From Syntrophomonadaceae bacterium (lineage in GTDB: Bacteria > Bacillota > Dethiobacteria > DTU022 > UBA8154), in assembly GCA_003556225.1 (NCBI GenBank), contig PWRN01000058.1, forward strand, positions 1 to 49,357: a stretch of 49,357 nt of DNA. Reading direction: 5' to 3'. Positions 27,834 to 35,796 of the stretch are shown here, piece by piece. A program made the translations under genes and the position numbers. Numbering within the stretch: position 1 is the first letter of the stretch; the number at the start of each line of letters is the position of its first letter. The notes beneath the pieces are model-generated. The model saw only the letters and a program-made list of their open reading frames with translations, did no database searches and had not been told where the DNA came from.

Positions 27834-28914
27834 ATATTTGCCTGGCAAAAATCGCTGATGGCAGTAGTAAGCTCTGACGTTTCATTTACCGGGGCACAAG
27901 TGTTTTCCCTATCCTTTTTTGCTTCCTGGAAAATTTTTTTACGTAGCTAAGCACGCAGCGGTTTTAGATAAGCTGCGGTGACTTGCTGCCGGGACTTCGT
28001 TGGCGAACCTGGCAATTATGGAGGTGTAGGAAGCCAACGGTGGTTTTTTGTGCTTTTCCAGCTTAAGTATTTTACGACAAGCTTTTGTTTTGATGTGGGT
28101 GATTTCAAGCTGCCTGAAAAAACTGCTCGCTGCGCTCGCTCGGACAGTTGACGCGGCCAGGCGGGACCCGTTATGCTCTCGGTGATTCATAGAAATCTTG
28201 CTTTTACCGGGGGAGTGCAAAAACCGGAAAGATATAGAACTCAGCGAAATGGCTGCATTTGTGAAAAATAATCGCGCTCCTTACAGCCATCTGCCAGCCA
28301 TCTGCAGACTTGCAAGTTGCCGCAAATGAAGGGAGATGAGCTGCAGGCAGGAAAATAAGAAGAGAGAACCAGCCGAAATGGTCCACTACCCTGCAGTGGA
28401 CCGAAGCTGAGAGAGATAAGCATTTCTCCAATCACGCAGAAGACATTTGAGCAAGAAAAACCCCCGGTAAAATTGCTTTGAGCAATAAACCATAACCAGC
28501 AACCAGGAGACGGAAGGTCATAGCCGGGCGGATCCGGTTTGCCCATTGTTCTCCTTGCATGGACAAAAATTCGTATGATTGAAGAAATTAATGAATCGCA
28601 TGATCAAGCTTGCCCAGGAATGAACTCTCTTTCCCAGGCGCGCCCCTGCGAACATAGGATTTGCTTTCATCAGAAGGTGCGCATGGATCTCAGCAAAGCC
28701 GCCTCAAAGTGTTTGAATGAGCGTAGCGAGGGAGTTTTTGATGCGTCCTGAAACCTCGGGCACCGAGACAAGCCCTTTCGCAAATCCAGTGAGCCGAGGG
28801 CAAGCATGGGAAACGGCAGTGATACCTGAATAAACTTAATAGCCATATAAATGAAAATGGGCTCTTACTTTTAGCACAAGCAAGACTACTATATTGCACA
28901 AGGAGAAAGGAATT
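27834..28914. other. 1.08-kb gene-less stretch with repeats
   Basis: No credible gene. Open frames here are short, in several frames and without recognisable families. It contains an 11-bp tandem duplication CAGCCATCTGC (28284-28305), a perfect 8-bp hairpin GGTCCACT/AGTGGACC (28380-28402), an ATTGCT/AGCAAT hairpin near 28475, copy A of a 118-nt repeat (28601-28718), and a pair of AAAAACT/AGTTTTT-ended inverted motifs (28117-28143 and 28719-28740). Confidence 0.75.
28601..28718 (+). repeat. Non-coding dispersed repeat, copy A
   Basis: Shares about three-quarters identity by eye with 41704-41820 over nearly equal length. Both copies start TGATCAAGCTTG, then CCAGGAATGAACTCT, later GAAGGTG, and end TCAGCAAAGCCG, CTCAAA, TGTTT, AAT. 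Stop codons in copy A break the frame that is open on the minus strand of copy B, so the element is probably not coding. Confidence 0.85.
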
Positions 28915-29307
28915 ATGTTTAAAATTCTGTTAGCAACCGACGGCTCCCCGCATGCAAAGAAAGTCATCAGAGACGCAGCGACGATTGCTGCTCCTCTGCG
29001 AGCAGAGGTGATTGTGTTGACGGTTGAAGACTGGACAGCCGTGGATAGGGACAGTGGTGCTAAAAGCAAAGAAGCCCTGGATCAGGCTGTTGCGGCTTTT
29101 AAAAAGAGCGACATAACTGTCGTGCCTTTGCTGCGCAAGGGAACTAAAAGGCCTGCGGATGTGATTGTTAAGGTAGCCAACGAATTTGATGTCGATCTCA
29201 TTATTCTGGGAAGCAGGGGTTTAAGGGGTATCCAGGAAATGTTTTTGGGCAGCGTCAGCCACAGAGTGGTCCATTTGGCCGAAAAAAATGTTATGGTGGT
29301 CAAATAG
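28915..29307 (+). CDS. Universal stress protein (UspA family)
   Basis: Single-domain Usp of 130 residues. It starts MFKILLATDGSPHAKKVIRDA, the family opening, and has the ATP-binding pattern GSRGLRGIQEMFLGSVSHRVV near 100-120, so it is probably an ATP-binding Usp. The ATG at 28915 follows AAGGAGAAAGGAATT; an in-frame ATG at 28894 would place this site inside the gene. It is flanked by long gene-less stretches on both sides and is therefore probably its own transcription unit. The exact stress signal is unknown. Confidence 0.93.
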   Translation: MFKILLATDGSPHAKKVIRDAATIAAPLRAEVIVLTVEDWTAVDRDSGAKSKEALDQAVAAFKKSDITVVPLLRKGTKRPADVIVKVANEFDVDLIILGSRGLRGIQEMFLGSVSHRVVHLAEKNVMVVK

Positions 29308-29976
29308 CAGTACATGAAGGTCTAGACTATACAGGACAGGTGAATCGTGCTTCGCTGCTGTTTACTTGTTTGCCCTTAGCGAGCAAAGCTTTTGCCTTGC
29401 ATCTTACGTTTGTTTGCTTTACGCGCATGCCTGTCTAGAGCAGCACAACTTTTTGTCCGAATTCTTTCATAAGAATTTACTCCCATTTACTTTCCACAAA
29501 GATCGATCATTGCTCTTGACGATTCATGGCACATCTTTTGATTCATACCATCCCGCGTTCTCCGCAAAGCGTGAAACATCAGCTCCCCTGGACTCAACGG
29601 TTTAGCCAGGCTGGCGAACACTGGTCACACTACCGACAACTGTGTACACTCTTGGCATTTTGGCACAAGCGAAAAAGGGTTGGAGCAGCAAAACAAAGGT
29701 CTTTTGCTGTTTAAGACAAAGCAGCTTCCAATGCATCTAAAATGAGAAACGCAAAAATATACACAAAAAAGCAGGAATTATTTTAAAAAGTGGAGAACTA
29801 CTCCCGATGTAGCTTGACGATCGCCGCAAGTTCGGAAGCTGCGGGGAGCAGCACGAAGCGCCAGGACTCGTGGGTAAAGGTTTTATGTAACTCGCACAAA
29901 ACAGGACATTGTAGGACATTTCTGCAGGATGCTGAGAATGAGAGAAATCCGAAAATAATTTGGGAGGGAAGACTTC
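29308..29976. other. 669-bp gene-less stretch before adk
   Basis: No credible gene, and no RNA family recognised. The small open frames have no recognisable protein. Two GCAGGA-containing, A-rich segments (about 29770 and 29925) are loosely alike. The adk ribosome binding site GGGAGGGAAG lies at its end. Confidence 0.65.
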
Positions 29977-30630
29977 ATGCACATTATCCTGATGGGCCCC
30001 CCGGGTGCCGGCAAAGGAACGCAAGCCGAAATGCTGGCTAAAGAATATGCGATACCCCATGTATCTACGGGAGATATTTTTCGCAATGCCATCAAGGAGG
30101 GCACGGAAATGGGACTGAAAGCCAAAGAATATATGGATAAAGGGGCGCTGGTTCCCGACGAAGTCGTGGTTGGCATTGTCAAGGAAAGACTTCAAATGCC
30201 GGATTGTGCTGGCGGCGTGCTGCTGGATGGCTTTCCCCGGACATTGGAACAGGCAGAAGTACTGGATGAAGTGCTTCAGGAATTAAAGATGCAAATTGAC
30301 GCGGTGATTAACGTGGAGGTTGCAGAAGACGAACTGGTTGCCCGATTGACAGGACGACGGGTTTGCCAAAAATGCAACACCACGTACCATGTCAAGAACA
30401 ACCCGCCCAAGGTGAGAAATATTTGCGATCACTGTGGGGGAGAGCTTTACCAAAGAAGCGATGATACGGTTGAAACGGTGAAGGAGCGCTTGGCCGTCTA
30501 TAACACGCAGACGATGCCGATCATTGATTATTATAAACGGAAAGGGAACTATTTGAGCGTGGATGGTTCTCAGCCTATCGACAAGGTGTCCGAGGAGATT
30601 GTTGAAAAGCTGAAGCAAATAAAGGAGTAA
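29977..30630 (+). CDS. adk: Adenylate kinase
   Basis: Phosphotransferase balancing ATP, ADP and AMP. It has 217 residues, the long-LID form. The P-loop is GPPGAGKGT at 7-15, the AMP site STGDIFRNAI and LDGFPRTLEQA. The LID carries four Cys, C130, C133, C150 and C153, so it should bind zinc as in Gram-positive enzymes. The ATG at 29977 has a strong ribosome binding site. It sits apart from secY and map, its common neighbours in ribosomal-protein operons; a second adk elsewhere is possible. Confidence 0.97.
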   Translation: MHIILMGPPGAGKGTQAEMLAKEYAIPHVSTGDIFRNAIKEGTEMGLKAKEYMDKGALVPDEVVVGIVKERLQMPDCAGGVLLDGFPRTLEQAEVLDEVLQELKMQIDAVINVEVAEDELVARLTGRRVCQKCNTTYHVKNNPPKVRNICDHCGGELYQRSDDTVETVKERLAVYNTQTMPIIDYYKRKGNYLSVDGSQPIDKVSEEIVEKLKQIKE

Positions 30631-30693
30631 GCTGGCCTTATGCCAATGTGAAGGACTTTTTGGGCTTTCTTAGTATATTAGAAAACCGGTCCG

Positions 30694-30821
30694 GGTAAGC
30701 AGGTAGTGCTGTTTACCGCTGCCTCCGCCCGGCGCAGTTACAAAACAGGAAGAGGGTTTTTCGTAAAATGGGGCGGGTTCATACTCCGCCTCATTCTTGT
30801 CATGCACCTTTTTAGGCATGA
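30694..30821 (+). other. Three successive hairpins downstream of adk
   Basis: In the 292-bp gap after adk, GGTAAGCAG/CTGTTTACC (30694-30717), ATGGGGCGG/CCGCCTCAT (30768-30794) and TCATGC/GCATGA (30800-30821) can each fold, with one G-U pair in the first and second. There is no clear U-run. They may be RNA-processing or regulatory structures, or chance. Confidence 0.4.
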
Positions 30822-30922
30822 ACAACTTGCTGCCGGACGAATCTTTTCCCGGAAGCAAGATAGGCTTACAGGTAAAACAGGGACTGCAACGCATGAAATA
30901 AAGGCAAAGGGGGTGCCGGGGC

Positions 30923-31111
30923 GTGTATAAACTCGGTCAGCAAGTTAAAATGAAAAAAGGTCATCCCTGCGGCACCAATGCCTGGGAGATCATTCGAATC
31001 GGGATGGACTTTCGCATCAAATGTACTGGCTGTGGGCGGAGTGTGCTGATGCCCCGTTACCAGTTTGAACGTCGGGTTAAAGAGATCCTTGCTGAACCAA
31101 CAAAAGAGTAG
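30923..31111 (+). CDS. DUF951 domain protein (YyzM-like)
   Basis: Small conserved protein of 62 residues, unknown function. It follows the family pattern: YKLGQQVKMKKGHPCGTNAWEIIRIGMDFRIKC, then TGCGRSVLMPR, with the HPCG and CxxCG cysteines that may bind a metal. The start is GTG at 30923 with AAAGGGGGTG upstream. It lies 56 bp before ychF, a common association in Bacillota, suggesting co-transcription. Confidence 0.9.
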   Translation: MYKLGQQVKMKKGHPCGTNAWEIIRIGMDFRIKCTGCGRSVLMPRYQFERRVKEILAEPTKE

Positions 31112-31167
31112 TTTCATGGCAGGGAATCGGAACATTGGAAATTTAAACCCCGAGTTAAGGAGGCGCT

Positions 31168-32259
31168 ATGGGATTTAAATGCGGATTGGTAGGACTACCC
31201 AATGTGGGCAAGTCTACACTTTTTTCAGCGATAACCAGTGTGTCGGTGGAAGCGGCCAACTTTCCCTTTTGCACGGTTGAGCCCAACTGGGGAGTGGTTC
31301 CTGTGAAAGACCCTCGCTTAGTCGAGTTGGCCGATGTTTCCGGTTGTGAAAAGCAAACCCCGGCAACATTAACCATTGTTGATATTGCGGGACTTATCGC
31401 AGGGTCCAGTCGAGGCGAAGGACTGGGTAATCGTTTCCTGGGGCATATCCGTGAAATGGATTTGTTGCTGCATGTTGTCCGGAGCTTTGAGGCTCCGGAT
31501 GTGTCTCATTTACCTGGAGAGCCTGATCCTCTTCGAGATATCGAGATTGTGCAGCTGGAACTCATCTTGGCCGACCTGGAGTCCCTGGAGAAGCGCATAG
31601 CAAAGCTGGAGTACGATATTAAGGCCGGGAAAAAAGAGGCCAAAGCGGAAGAAAGGTTGATCCAGCGCGCCGCTGCTCATTTAAACCAAGGTTTGCCGTT
31701 AAGAAGTATGTCGGTTACTTCAGAAGAGATGAGCGTTGTAAGTCGGTGGCAGTTGCTCACGGGAAAGCCGGTAGTATTTGTGGTGAATATCGATGAGCGC
31801 GATCTCAGCCAAGAAGCGATAGTGGGCCTGGCAAACGCTATTGGTGAAACCCACAGCGCGCCGGTTTTATGTTTATGCGCTTCATTGGAGGCAGAGCTGG
31901 CCATTTTGGAACCCGAAGAACAAATGCTTTTCCAAGAAGAATACGGCTTGCATGAAAGAGGCCTTGATCGGCTGATCAAACTGGGATATGATTACCTGGG
32001 GCTGATCACATTTTTTACCGTGAAGGGGACGGAGGCCCGGGCGTGGCCTGTTGTTCAAAGCACAACGGCGAAAAAGGGCGCGGGCAAGGTCCACAGCGAT
32101 ATGGAAAAAGGATTTATTGCAGTGGAGGTAATTCTCGCCGAGGAACTCATTGACATTGGCAGCCTGAATGCGGCCAGGGAAAAGGGGCTGCTGCGCATGG
32201 AAGGCAAAGATTACAAAATTTCTGATGGTGACGTGCTTTTTTTCCGGTTTAAAGTATAG
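31168..32259 (+). CDS. ychF: Ribosome-binding ATPase YchF (OLA1 family)
   Basis: Obg-related P-loop protein that prefers ATP and binds the ribosome. It has 363 residues. Walker A is GLPNVGKST (9-17), followed by DIAGLIAGSSRGEGLGN. The nucleotide specificity motif reads NIDE instead of NKxD, the mark of the YchF group. A coiled-coil insertion lies near 125-155 (LEKRIAKLEYDIKAGKKEAKAEERL), and the TGS domain forms the C-terminus (YLGLITFFTVKGTEARAW). AAGGAGG precedes the ATG. A terminator follows at 32345. Confidence 0.97.
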   Translation: MGFKCGLVGLPNVGKSTLFSAITSVSVEAANFPFCTVEPNWGVVPVKDPRLVELADVSGCEKQTPATLTIVDIAGLIAGSSRGEGLGNRFLGHIREMDLLLHVVRSFEAPDVSHLPGEPDPLRDIEIVQLELILADLESLEKRIAKLEYDIKAGKKEAKAEERLIQRAAAHLNQGLPLRSMSVTSEEMSVVSRWQLLTGKPVVFVVNIDERDLSQEAIVGLANAIGETHSAPVLCLCASLEAELAILEPEEQMLFQEEYGLHERGLDRLIKLGYDYLGLITFFTVKGTEARAWPVVQSTTAKKGAGKVHSDMEKGFIAVEVILAEELIDIGSLNAAREKGLLRMEGKDYKISDGDVLFFRFKV

Positions 32260-32344
32260 TGTGTGCAAGCAAAGCGGCTGAAGCTTGTCCTTTCTTGGGC
32301 GAGCGGTTGCCCTGCTTTTCTTGCAGGTCCCTTAACGAGCACTT

Positions 32345-32367
32345 GCGCTTGAAAGAAGCGCTTTTTT
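32345..32367 (+). terminator. Rho-independent terminator after ychF
   Basis: GCGCTT at 32345-32350, loop GAAAG, AAGCGC at 32356-32361, then six T. Confidence 0.85.
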
Positions 32368-32431
32368 GAGGCCGTCCGCTCCGACCGGTGAACAGGAAGA
32401 TCATTTCTTCGCCAGGATTTGAGGTATAGCT

Positions 32432-33472
32432 GTGCAGGACAAAAACTATACAAATCACATAAAAATTATCGCGGTCATTATTTTGATCATCGGGCTTGTC
32501 TGGTTTATAAACAAAATATCCTGGGTTATTCAACTTTTTGTGATCAGCCTGGTAATCGTTTATGCCCTCTATCCTCTCAGTGAATATTTAAAACGCAGGT
32601 TGGGGTTTTCCCATTTTCTTTCCGTGGTGGCCACATTCACGCTCCTGCTGGTGATTATCGCGGCCATCATCGGCCTTGTTTTCCCCATTGTCCAACAGGA
32701 AGTCCAGGATATATTGCGCGATACGCCCTTTTTGATTTTTCAGCTCCAAGGTTACTTGGAAGAACTCATTGCATACCTGGCCACATTTAACATCAGCCCG
32801 GAATACATGGAATCCATTATGGAACTTCCCGCCAATATCCAGCCGATCATCGACGAAGTTGCTCAAATCAGCCTTTCCGTAGTCGGCATGCTGGTGGATG
32901 TTTTCTTTATCATGTTCATTGTATTTTATTTGCTGTATGATTTTCACAATGTAAGAAATGCAGCGATGAAGCTCGTTCCCGAGGCTTACCGCAGGCAGGC
33001 TGAGGATATCATTAAGATCGTGGATGTTAATTTTGACGGGTATATTCGGGGAAATATCGTTCGCTGTACCATCGTGGGAATCATTACGGGGCTGTTGTTG
33101 CACCTCTTTGGCACGCCTTATGCCCTGCTGCTGGGCATCCTGGCCGGTATTTTAAACATCATTTTATATATTGGCCCCTATATGGCCGCCATACCCGCTG
33201 TGTTGCTGAGCTTTTCTCCGCTGACACCTTCACCCTTTGTGATCATTGTGATCTATGTAGGAATCCAGGTATTGGATGGCATTATTCTCTCTCCTTTACT
33301 GCTGGGGCGGGCGGTCAAACTCAAAGCCATTACGGTGATCGTTTGCTTGCTGATCGGTCAGCAGCTAGCCGGTTTCCTGGGCATGGTTTTGTCGACACCC
33401 CTGGCGGGAATTGCCAGAAGCCTGCTGGTCTATTTTAAAAACGAAAGGGACGAATTATTTCCCGGGAAATAA
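32432..33472 (+). CDS. AI-2E family (PerM/YtvI-like) membrane transporter
   Basis: Polytopic membrane protein of 346 residues with the family pattern: two N-terminal spans (IIAVIILIIGLVWFI and VISLVIVYALYPLS), a third near 65-85, a long extracytoplasmic or re-entrant middle, and a cluster of spans from about 150 to 330 with the conserved GYIRGNIVRCTIVGI and LAGILNIILYIGPYMAAIP. Members range from autoinducer-2 exporters to Na+/H+ antiporters, so the substrate cannot be named. The start is GTG at 32432. Its last codons and stop lie in a perfect Noc-binding site. Confidence 0.87.
   Translation: MQDKNYTNHIKIIAVIILIIGLVWFINKISWVIQLFVISLVIVYALYPLSEYLKRRLGFSHFLSVVATFTLLLVIIAAIIGLVFPIVQQEVQDILRDTPFLIFQLQGYLEELIAYLATFNISPEYMESIMELPANIQPIIDEVAQISLSVVGMLVDVFFIMFIVFYLLYDFHNVRNAAMKLVPEAYRRQAEDIIKIVDVNFDGYIRGNIVRCTIVGIITGLLLHLFGTPYALLLGILAGILNIILYIGPYMAAIPAVLLSFSPLTPSPFVIIVIYVGIQVLDGIILSPLLLGRAVKLKAITVIVCLLIGQQLAGFLGMVLSTPLAGIARSLLVYFKNERDELFPGK
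33456..33471. promoter_or_regulatory. Noc-binding site (NBS)
   Basis: TATTTCCCGGGAAATA, identical to the B. subtilis Noc-binding consensus, inside a perfect 22-bp palindrome at 33453-33474. It covers the last codons and stop of the AI-2E family gene. A noc gene with Noc-type specificity residues is in the same window. Confidence 0.9.
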
Positions 33473-33503
33473 TTTTTTGGTGCGCCATATCGCCTCCGAG
33501 TTG

Positions 33504-33532
33504 TTGCGTTGCGCGCCGCCCTGTGATATGAT
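33504..33532 (+). promoter_or_regulatory. Promoter of the rpsF operon
   Basis: -35 TTGCGT at 33504-33509, a 17-bp spacer, -10 TATGAT at 33527-33532. The leader to rpsF has a GTTCTTC/GGAGAAC hairpin (about 33550-33571) followed by ACCGACTGGTCCG, which could be an S6:S18 autoregulatory site. That last point is inference. Confidence 0.65.
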
Positions 33533-33599
33533 TGCCGTTGAATGATCCCTGTTCTTCTCGACAGAGGAGAACCGACTGGTCCGAAGGGAGGTGAAAAAT

Positions 33600-34004
33600 T
33601 TGTCATTTTACGAAGTTATGTACATCATTCAGCCAGACCTGGATAGCGAAGAGCTGCTGGAAGCAGTGCTTGAAAAGGTGAACAGCACCATTGAAGGTAC
33701 AGGCGGTGTGATCCTTTCCCAGAAGAAGGTTGGCAAACGCCGGCTCGCTTATGAAGTCGATGATTACAAGGAAGGCATGTATGTGTTGATCAATGTCCAG
33801 GCCGAACAGACCATCGTTCCGGTCCTGGAACATTTTTTTAAAGTGAACGAAGGTTATTTGCGCTACATGATCCTGCGCCTGGATGAAGAGCAAGGGGTCC
33901 AGCTAGCGAAAGCGGCAAATGCGGCAAAGATGGAAAAAGAAGATTCCGCCGATGAAACGGTTGAACCTGCCGGAGATGAGGCTGTTGAAACAAAATTAGA
34001 ATAA
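33600..34004 (+). CDS. rpsF: Ribosomal protein S6 (bS6)
   Basis: Small-subunit protein that binds S18. From the TTG at 33600 it has 134 residues. The core starts SFYEVMYIIQPDLDSEELLEAV, then KKVGKRRLAYEVDDYKEGMYVLI and VNEGYLRYMILR. An acidic tail of about 30 residues follows. GGGAGGTGA lies 5 nt before the TTG; a GTG at 33591 is part of that site and is rejected. It is the first gene of rpsF-ssb-rpsR-rplI-dnaB. Confidence 0.96.
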   Translation: MSFYEVMYIIQPDLDSEELLEAVLEKVNSTIEGTGGVILSQKKVGKRRLAYEVDDYKEGMYVLINVQAEQTIVPVLEHFFKVNEGYLRYMILRLDEEQGVQLAKAANAAKMEKEDSADETVEPAGDEAVETKLE

Positions 34005-34070
34005 AAAGGCCGGCGGCGGCCTGCTTGTCCCAGGCACCCTGCCAGGCCTAACTGTACGCGAGGTGAAACC

Positions 34071-34475
34071 ATGCTGAACAATGTGATCTTGATCGGCCGC
34101 TTAACCCAGGATCCGGAACTGCGGTATACCTCTGGCGAGGGCGTTGCGGTGACGAACTTCACCATTGCGGTAGATCGGCCGTTTCCCAACCAGCAAGGCG
34201 AAAGAGAGGCGGATTTTATCCGCATTGTTGCTTGGAGAAAACAGGCAGAGAATATCGCCAACTATTTGAAAAAAGGCAGCCTTTGTGCCGTTGAGGGCAG
34301 ACTGCAGATTCGCTCGTACGACGACAGGGAAGGAATCCGTAGAATCGCCGCGGAGGTTGTTGCTCGAAATGTTCAGTTCCTGGATCGCCGCGGCAAAAAC
34401 GATGCTGACGCTTCCGAGGATCCCTTCTCCGGCGGAGACAGTATGGATGTAAAGGATGAAGATGTCCCCTTTTGA
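34071..34475 (+). CDS. ssb: Single-stranded DNA-binding protein
   Basis: Protects single-stranded DNA and recruits repair and replication proteins. It has 134 residues. The OB fold starts [37 protein letters not shown], with [21 protein letters not shown] following. The C-terminal acidic tip DEDVPF is the partner-binding tail. The glycine-rich linker is short. GAGGTGA precedes the ATG. It sits between rpsF and rpsR, as in nearly all Bacillota. Confidence 0.98.
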   Translation: MLNNVILIGRLTQDPELRYTSGEGVAVTNFTIAVDRPFPNQQGEREADFIRIVAWRKQAENIANYLKKGSLCAVEGRLQIRSYDDREGIRRIAAEVVARNVQFLDRRGKNDADASEDPFSGGDSMDVKDEDVPF

Positions 34476-34583
34476 GGAGAGACAAACAGTGACCGGGGAA
34501 TAAATGAATCACGAGCATTTCCCTGGGAATGGTCTTGCTGCTCGAGCTAAAATTTTATGTCTGGAAAGGAGGGGTTAAGGGAG

Positions 34584-34609
34584 CCTGCCTATTCAACAAT
34601 AGAGGCAGG
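34584..34609 (+). promoter_or_regulatory. Hairpin directly upstream of rpsR
   Basis: CCTGCCT at 34584-34590 pairs with AGGCAGG at 34603-34609, ending just before the GGAAG in front of the rpsR ATG. It could modulate translation of S18 or processing between ssb and rpsR. Confidence 0.5.
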
Positions 34610-34620
34610 TCCTGGAAGTT

Positions 34621-34848
34621 ATGCGCCGGGAAAAACGCAAGGGGAAAAAAAAGGTATGCAACTTTTGCATAGACAAAGTTGAGTCCATCGATTACAAGCA
34701 AAGTGAAAAACTTCGCCGCTATATTACAGAACGCGGCAAAATTCTGCCGCGCCGCATCTCCGGAAACTGTGCCCGACATCAGCGGCAGTTAACGGTAGCG
34801 ATTAAGCGGGCACGCCAGATGGCCCTGTTACCCTATACGTCTGAATAA
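34621..34848 (+). CDS. rpsR: Ribosomal protein S18 (bS18), zinc-binding type
   Basis: Small-subunit protein of 75 residues that pairs with S6. The core [24 protein letters not shown] and [22 protein letters not shown] is clear. C13 and C16 (CNFC), C50 and H53 (NCARH) keep a zinc-binding set, the C+ form; many bacteria have lost these residues and induce a C- paralogue under zinc shortage. The ATG at 34621 has GGAAG upstream. Confidence 0.97.
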   Translation: MRREKRKGKKKVCNFCIDKVESIDYKQSEKLRRYITERGKILPRRISGNCARHQRQLTVAIKRARQMALLPYTSE

Positions 34849-35002
34849 GCCCTGGAACAGTTCTTGCTAACCAGATCTGCGGGCACAGAGATGTTGTGTT
34901 GGCTCTGCTTTTCAGCTGCCGGGGGATGTTCTCTGCTCGCAATGATCGCTCTGTGTCTCTTGCGGGAGAAATAACAGCAAAGCAGGTTACCATCACGGCA
35001 AT

Positions 35003-35038
35003 AGCGGCGGCTCCACGGGGTTGCCGCTGCTTTGTTTT
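35003..35038 (+). terminator. Terminator between rpsR and rplI
   Basis: AGCGGC at 35003-35008 and GCCGCT at 35023-35028 form the stem, followed by GCTTTGTTTT. The 280-bp rpsR-rplI gap, where many Bacillota have yybS and gdpP, otherwise shows no gene. Confidence 0.65.
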
Positions 35039-35128
35039 CTGAAAGATAGTCTATCCCTGTTTGTTCTGGCAGGAAAACTGCTTTCGCCGCGGAATTATAA
35101 CTTAAGAATGCAAAGGAGTCGATGGGCA

Positions 35129-35575
35129 ATGAAGGTCATTTTTGTAGAAAATGTTACCAACGTGGGTCAGAGAGGCGAAGTAAAGGATGTGGCCTCGGGA
35201 TACGCGAGGAACTATCTCATTCCCAAGGGCTTGGCCCTGGAGGCCACCCCGGGCCGCCTTAAAGACTTGCAGATGAAAGAAAAAACCCGTGAGAGAAAAT
35301 CGGCCAAGGAAGCAGGAGCAGCGCAGAAAATCGCCGATCAAATTGCCGGGAAACAATTTACAGTGAAGGCAAAAACCGGGGAGGGCGGGAAGCTTTTTGG
35401 TTCTGTGACCTCGGGGGATATTGCCCAGCTGCTCTCAGCGGGAGGAATCCAGTTGGACAAGAAAAAAATTGAACTGGAAGAGCCGATTAAGGTCCTGGGT
35501 GAACACCCGGTGAAAATCAAGCTGCATCCCGAGGTTTCAGCTAACATTATGGTCCTGGTAGAGCCTGAAGAGTAG
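35129..35575 (+). CDS. rplI: Ribosomal protein L9 (bL9)
   Basis: Large-subunit protein of 148 residues with two globular ends joined by a long helix. The N-terminus MKVIFVENVTNVGQRGEVKDVASGYARNYLIPKGLA is the family signature; the C-terminal domain has GGKLFGSVTSGDIAQLL and ends in VKIKLHPEVSANIMVLVEPEE. The open frame reaches back to 35021, but the ATG at 35129 with AAAGGAG about 10 nt upstream gives the family start. dnaB follows after 221 bp. Confidence 0.97.
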   Translation: MKVIFVENVTNVGQRGEVKDVASGYARNYLIPKGLALEATPGRLKDLQMKEKTRERKSAKEAGAAQKIADQIAGKQFTVKAKTGEGGKLFGSVTSGDIAQLLSAGGIQLDKKKIELEEPIKVLGEHPVKIKLHPEVSANIMVLVEPEE

Positions 35576-35796
35576 AAGAATTACTGCCGCGGGGATAAAT
35601 CCACGCGTTGGGAGCTTTAGAGCTGTTTTAGGGGTGCCCTGGCAGGATGCCCAGTCTTTGAAAGCGCTATCATAAAGATGGACCCGGATCATTGCCAACG
35701 GGTTTGTGATCAAGTTGGGCATAAACGGGGAGCATTCTTCATGCAGCGAGCGAGGTGGAGAATGAATTCCAAGGCTATTTAGGAGGCGAATAGAGC

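Noticed and set aside
28204-28546. Small open frames in the gene-less stretch
   Set aside because: Several overlapping short frames, no ribosome binding site and no recognised protein.
29366-29714. Short plus-strand frames between usp and adk
   Set aside because: No family features, no good start signals, and they overlap one another.
30680-30740. Possible SRP RNA
   Set aside because: CCGGTCCGGGTAAGCAGG looks a little like the 4.5S apical region, but the conserved GGAAGGAAGCAGC loop is missing.
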